Below are positions 11,392 to 13,479 of a stretch of 13,479 nt of DNA, one piece after another; positions within the stretch are counted from its first letter, which is position 1; each line of letters opens with the position of its first letter. This DNA comes from 2-01-FULL-41-26 sp964587505 (GTDB lineage Bacteria > Patescibacteriota > Minisyncoccia > 2-02-FULL-40-12 > GWA2-44-9), in NCBI GenBank assembly GCA_964587505.1, contig CAZPLD010000017.1, forward strand, positions 1 to 13,479, in the 5' to 3' direction. Below the pieces are notes generated by a model, which saw only the letters and a program-made list of their open reading frames with translations, ran no database searches and had not been told where the DNA came from. The translations under genes were made by a program, and so were the position numbers.

Positions 11392-11852
11392 TTAATTAAT
11401 TGAAACAGTGCAATCCCGGCTGCTACTGACACATTCAGAGATTCTTTCTTTCCGTGCATCGGAATAACCAATTTCTTATCGCAGTATTTCAAAATTTGCG
11501 GGCTTAATCCTTTCACCTCATTTCCTAACACCAAGGCCAACGGAAATTTGGGTTTGAAAGAAAATATGTTTTGATTATTTTTTGCCCGTTCTAATCCTAT
11601 AATTTTGATTTTTTGATTTTGATTTTTGATTTCAAGCAAACATTTCCATGTTTGCTTGCGATATTCCCACGACACATAAGTGTCCGCGCCCAAAGCAGTT
11701 TTGGATATCTTTTCATGGGGCGGGGTTGGGGTTATTCCGCATAAATAAATCTTGGAAACCCCCGCCGCATCGGCTGTACGGAAAATAGAGCCTACATTTT
11801 CACGGCTCCGGATATTATCGAGAACTAAATAAATATCTTTCTTTCTAATCAT
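11388..11852 (-). CDS. SpoU/TrmH-family RNA 2'-O-methyltransferase
   Basis: This 154-residue protein is a minimal SPOUT-class methyltransferase that methylates ribose 2'-OH in tRNA or rRNA using S-adenosylmethionine. All three SpoU motifs are visible: ENVGSIFRTADAAGV (18-32) with the catalytic-type Arg25, LVLGNEVKGLS (107-117), and VIPMHGKKESLNVSVAAGIALF (129-150), which makes the trefoil knot with the cofactor site. No N-terminal RNA-binding extension is present, unlike RlmB. The target cannot be named from sequence. I chose ATG 11852; the open frame reaches a TTG at 11900 next to the preceding terminator. A candidate -10 TATAAG (11862-11857) lies just upstream of the ATG and would give an almost leaderless mRNA. 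It opens the run that continues into RNase HII and GAPDH. Confidence 0.92.
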   Translation of the reverse strand: MIRKKDIYLVLDNIRSRENVGSIFRTADAAGVSKIYLCGITPTPPHEKISKTALGADTYVSWEYRKQTWKCLLEIKNQNQKIKIIGLERAKNNQNIFSFKPKFPLALVLGNEVKGLSPQILKYCDKKLVIPMHGKKESLNVSVAAGIALFQLIK

Positions 11853-11892
11853 TGGTCTTATAGATTTGAATCTATCAAACAAACTAAACCAA

Positions 11893-11917
11893 GTAAACAA
11901 AAGGGCCGCAAAGGCCC
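11893..11917 (-). terminator. Intrinsic terminator of the secreted protein gene
   Basis: On the minus strand, GGGCC (11917-11913), loop TTTGC and GGCCC (11907-11903) form a short GC-only hairpin followed by TTTTGTTT. It separates the secreted protein gene from the SpoU operon. Confidence 0.65.
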
Positions 11918-11932
11918 AAATAAAATTTATAT

Positions 11933-12484
11933 TTATTCGTGTATTCTTATTAATACCTTGTTCACTTCGGCACTTTCAACAATTGCTGACGAAAGTAGTT
12001 TTTTTACAACTTCTTCCAACTCTCGAATCAACCGGCCAGTATGAACAACGACTGAATCCCCCTCCTGGGTGTCACTGGTAAGACCATGATCCCTGAGAAA
12101 TGAGCTTATTTCCTCCGGCTTAACTTTGGCTCTAAAGCGAATTAGGATTTCGTCGGTTGGAATAATAACAGTGTTTCCGGAATATTCCAATGGAACTTTC
12201 TCCCATTGGTCACCCAAACACTTTGCCAGATTTTCAAAATCCAGACTATCAGAACCTTTATACTCTAATATGAGCAGGCGGTATTGGTCATAAATTGGAT
12301 GGGAATGACGAACAAAGCCTCCTAAACAGTGGTCGTCTGCTTCAGCCGATTTAATAACTTTTTCAAACACGACAAAATGTGAAAAATCAGCTGTGGCAGC
12401 TTTACCTGTTTCAGATTTAAGACTTAACATCAAAATTCCAATTACAACAACGAAACACTGACACCGTTTACTTGGTTTTCTCAT
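11933..12484 (-). CDS. Secreted protein with a subtilase-propeptide-like C-terminal domain
   Basis: This 183-residue protein starts with a basic end and a hydrophobic core (about 11-22), then GKAATA, which looks like a Sec signal peptide cut near residues 30-32. Residues about 34-108 are unrecognised and contain an isolated Cys53 and Cys89. Residues about 110-180 resemble the prodomain of S8 (subtilisin/fervidolysin-type) proteases: DEILIRFRAKVKPEEISSFL matches the usual EVLVRFKPGxSxEE pattern, then a HGL turn, a VVVHTG strand, a helix (153-166), and IVESAEVN matching the VExAExN strand near the end of such prodomains. No protease domain follows, so it may be a stand-alone inhibitor or chaperone of a subtilase encoded elsewhere. 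That is inference from pattern only. The ATG has AAAGGG nine bases upstream. Confidence 0.8.
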   Translation of the reverse strand: MRKPSKRCQCFVVVIGILMLSLKSETGKAATADFSHFVVFEKVIKSAEADDHCLGGFVRHSHPIYDQYRLLILEYKGSDSLDFENLAKCLGDQWEKVPLEYSGNTVIIPTDEILIRFRAKVKPEEISSFLRDHGLTSDTQEGDSVVVHTGRLIRELEEVVKKLLSSAIVESAEVNKVLIRIHE

Positions 12485-12516
12485 TTACATCAGCCCTTTC
12501 AAAGTTCTTTGGCTTA

Positions 12517-12545
12517 AACATATCAAAAAGGAAACCGAATAACAA
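12517..12545 (-). promoter_or_regulatory. Probable promoter of the secreted protein gene
   Basis: On the minus strand, TTGTTA (12545-12540) and TATGTT (12522-12517) are 17 bases apart, giving a leader of about 25-30 bases with an AAAGGG site. It is back-to-back with the SIMPL promoter. Confidence 0.45.
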
Positions 12546-12555
12546 GCTGAGAATG

Positions 12556-12584
12556 TTGGCTTGATTTAAAAAATTTGCTAAAAT
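12556..12584 (+). promoter_or_regulatory. Probable near-leaderless promoter of the SIMPL gene
   Basis: TTGGCT (12556-12561) and TAAAAT (12579-12584) are 17 bases apart. Transcription would start at about 12591, right at the ATG (12592). No Shine-Dalgarno sequence is present, consistent with a leaderless message. Confidence 0.5.
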
Positions 12585-12591
12585 TTATTAT

Positions 12592-13332
12592 ATGGATACA
12601 CAATTTAAACCACTCATTTGGTCGGGAACAGCAGTTTTGGTAATTCTTTCGGTGTTTCTTTTGGCCAGCATCAATAAGGTCGCAAATACGGCTGCGACGA
12701 CAAATACGGTTTCATTTAGCGGTGAAGGCAAGGTGGTCGCCAAACCAGATATAGCCAAAATAAATCTTTCAATAGTAACAGATGCGCTTACTTCAAAAGC
12801 GGCTCAGGACGAGAACTCAAAAAAATCAAAAGCCATAACGGACTATCTGAAAAAACAAAATATTGACGAAAAAGATATTAAAACAACCGGCTACAACATC
12901 TATCCTCAATATAGGTATCCCCAGTATGGCGGTCAGCCGACTATCACCGGCTATCAGGTCAATCAATCAATAGAAGTTAAAGTCCGCGATTTGGATAAGG
13001 TAAGCAATATTCTTGACGGAATAGTGGCGGCCGGAGCGAATCAGGTCAATCAACTAAGTTTTGAGATAGATAATCCTGACGCATTGAAAGCCGAGGCAAG
13101 AAAGAAAGCCATTGATGATGCCAAACAAAAAGCCAAGGAACTTGAAGACCAGCTCGGCATAGACCTGGGTAAAATAGTAAACTTTTCAGAAAGCACGGGA
13201 GGATATCCTATACCGATATATTATGACGCTAAGTTAGAGGGCCGCGGAATGGGCGGCGGAGGCGGGCCATCAGTACCAACCGGAGAGAATGAGATAAATG
13301 TAAGCGTAATGATTACCTACCAGATAAAATAA
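12592..13332 (+). CDS. SIMPL (DUF541) domain protein, membrane-anchored
   Basis: This 246-residue protein has a short N-terminal tail, one hydrophobic helix (about 8-27) that acts as a signal anchor, and a SIMPL/DUF541 domain outside the membrane. Typical features are the opening strand VSFSGEGKVVAKPDIAKINL (40-59), a helix rich in Ser/Lys/Asn (66-90), KDIKTTGYNIYPQY (94-107), a strand ITGYQVNQSIEVKVRD (118-133), the pair VAAGANQVNQLSFEID, and the long charged helix ALKAEARKKAIDDAKQKAKEL. A Gly-rich patch (220-226) precedes the last strand. Family members such as BP26/Omp28 form ring-like oligomers; the molecular function is not known. It is common in Patescibacteria, where it is generally uncharacterised. 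The gene stands alone with its own promoter and terminator. Confidence 0.92.
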   Translation: MDTQFKPLIWSGTAVLVILSVFLLASINKVANTAATTNTVSFSGEGKVVAKPDIAKINLSIVTDALTSKAAQDENSKKSKAITDYLKKQNIDEKDIKTTGYNIYPQYRYPQYGGQPTITGYQVNQSIEVKVRDLDKVSNILDGIVAAGANQVNQLSFEIDNPDALKAEARKKAIDDAKQKAKELEDQLGIDLGKIVNFSESTGGYPIPIYYDAKLEGRGMGGGGGPSVPTGENEINVSVMITYQIK

Positions 13333-13362
13333 ACCAAAAACGCCCGAGAGGGCGTTTTTGGT
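13333..13362. terminator. Bidirectional terminator after the SIMPL gene
   Basis: ACCAAAAACGCCC (13333-13345), loop GAGA and GGGCGTTTTTGGT (13350-13362) form a perfect 13-pair hairpin. A T-rich stretch follows on both strands (TTTC on plus, TTATTTTATC on minus), so it could also end a gene arriving from the right. Confidence 0.85.
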
Positions 13363-13388
13363 TTTCTCAACTTTGTACAGTTAACCAG

Positions 13389-13479
13389 CTAGGTAAGATT
13401 TTTGTTCATATTACCATTGAACTCCGATTTATCCGTCGGACCCGGAATGGTGAGGTATAACCCTCGAACCATATCGACT
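13389..13479 (-). CDS. Possible 3' end of a gene running in from the right edge
   Basis: On the minus strand a frame is open from the window edge to a TAG at 13391-13389, giving 29 residues that end in NGNMNKNLT. Its position, convergent with the SIMPL gene and just before a bidirectional terminator, is what a real gene end would look like. The fragment is too short to assign to a family. The same stretch also has local hairpin potential (ATGGT and GAGG in 13448-13456 pair with CCTC and ACCAT in 13463-13473), so a structured RNA is an alternative. Confidence 0.3.
   Translation of the reverse strand, partial: VDMVRGLYLTIPGPTDKSEFNGNMNKNLT

Noticed and set aside
12468..12521. Small minus-strand frame (ATG 12521, 17 codons) in the leader of the secreted protein gene
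   Set aside because: Short, without a clear ribosome site, overlapping the secreted protein start in another frame and the predicted -10 box. It could be a leader peptide, but nothing supports that.
1..13479. CRISPR arrays, insertion sequences, phage genes or toxin-antitoxin pairs
   Set aside because: I looked for repeated spacer-like units, transposase motifs, terminal inverted repeats and small paired genes and saw none; almost all of the window is accounted for by housekeeping-type genes.

Overview
The window looks like a chromosomal segment of a low-to-mid GC bacterium. Several traits point towards a Candidate Phyla Radiation (Patescibacteria/Parcubacteria-like) or similarly streamlined lineage: transketolase encoded as two half-genes, a SIMPL/DUF541 protein, short intergenic gaps, several starts without a Shine-Dalgarno sequence (two apparently leaderless), and an unusual cysteine-free family-4-like uracil-DNA glycosylase. 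This placement is an inference; no marker gene fixes the taxon. If it is right, the beta-oxidation cluster in the middle is unexpected, because most such genomes lack fatty acid degradation.

Layout, left to right. (1) 1-190: a rod-shaped structured RNA, plausibly 6S-like, ending in an intrinsic terminator. (2) 246-940: two tandem A-type Fe-S carrier genes (ErpA/IscA family) and a terminator. (3) 946-1020, minus strand: tRNA-Ile(GAU) with encoded CCA. (4) 1072-6412, minus strand: thiolase, then a stand-alone 3-hydroxyacyl-CoA dehydrogenase, then an 866-residue fusion of enoyl-CoA hydratase and acyl-CoA dehydrogenase. Together these cover all four reactions of a beta-oxidation turn. Each gene is followed by its own terminator; two have clear sigma70-type promoters. 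(5) 6540-7088, plus strand: a uracil-DNA glycosylase-like protein that has lost all Fe-S ligand cysteines. (6) 11852 down to 7114, minus strand: an operon-like run of SpoU methyltransferase, RNase HII, GAPDH, a membrane protein, transketolase N half, a Cys/His/Met-rich two-helix membrane protein and transketolase C half. It ends in a bidirectional terminator shared with the glycosylase gene. (7) 11933-12484, minus strand: a secreted protein whose C-terminal half resembles a subtilisin-type propeptide without any protease. (8) 12592-13332, plus strand: a membrane-anchored SIMPL protein with a bidirectional terminator, then a possible partial reading frame on the minus strand running off the right edge.

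The main novelty candidate is the domain arrangement in the beta-oxidation cluster. The hydratase part ends in a linker that looks like the one joining hydratase to dehydrogenase in FadB/FadJ. Here, however, an acyl-CoA dehydrogenase follows it, while the FadJ-like 3-hydroxyacyl-CoA dehydrogenase half is a separate gene. No electron-transfer flavoprotein or acyl-CoA synthetase gene is in the window. All family assignments are from motif reading; no database search was run.
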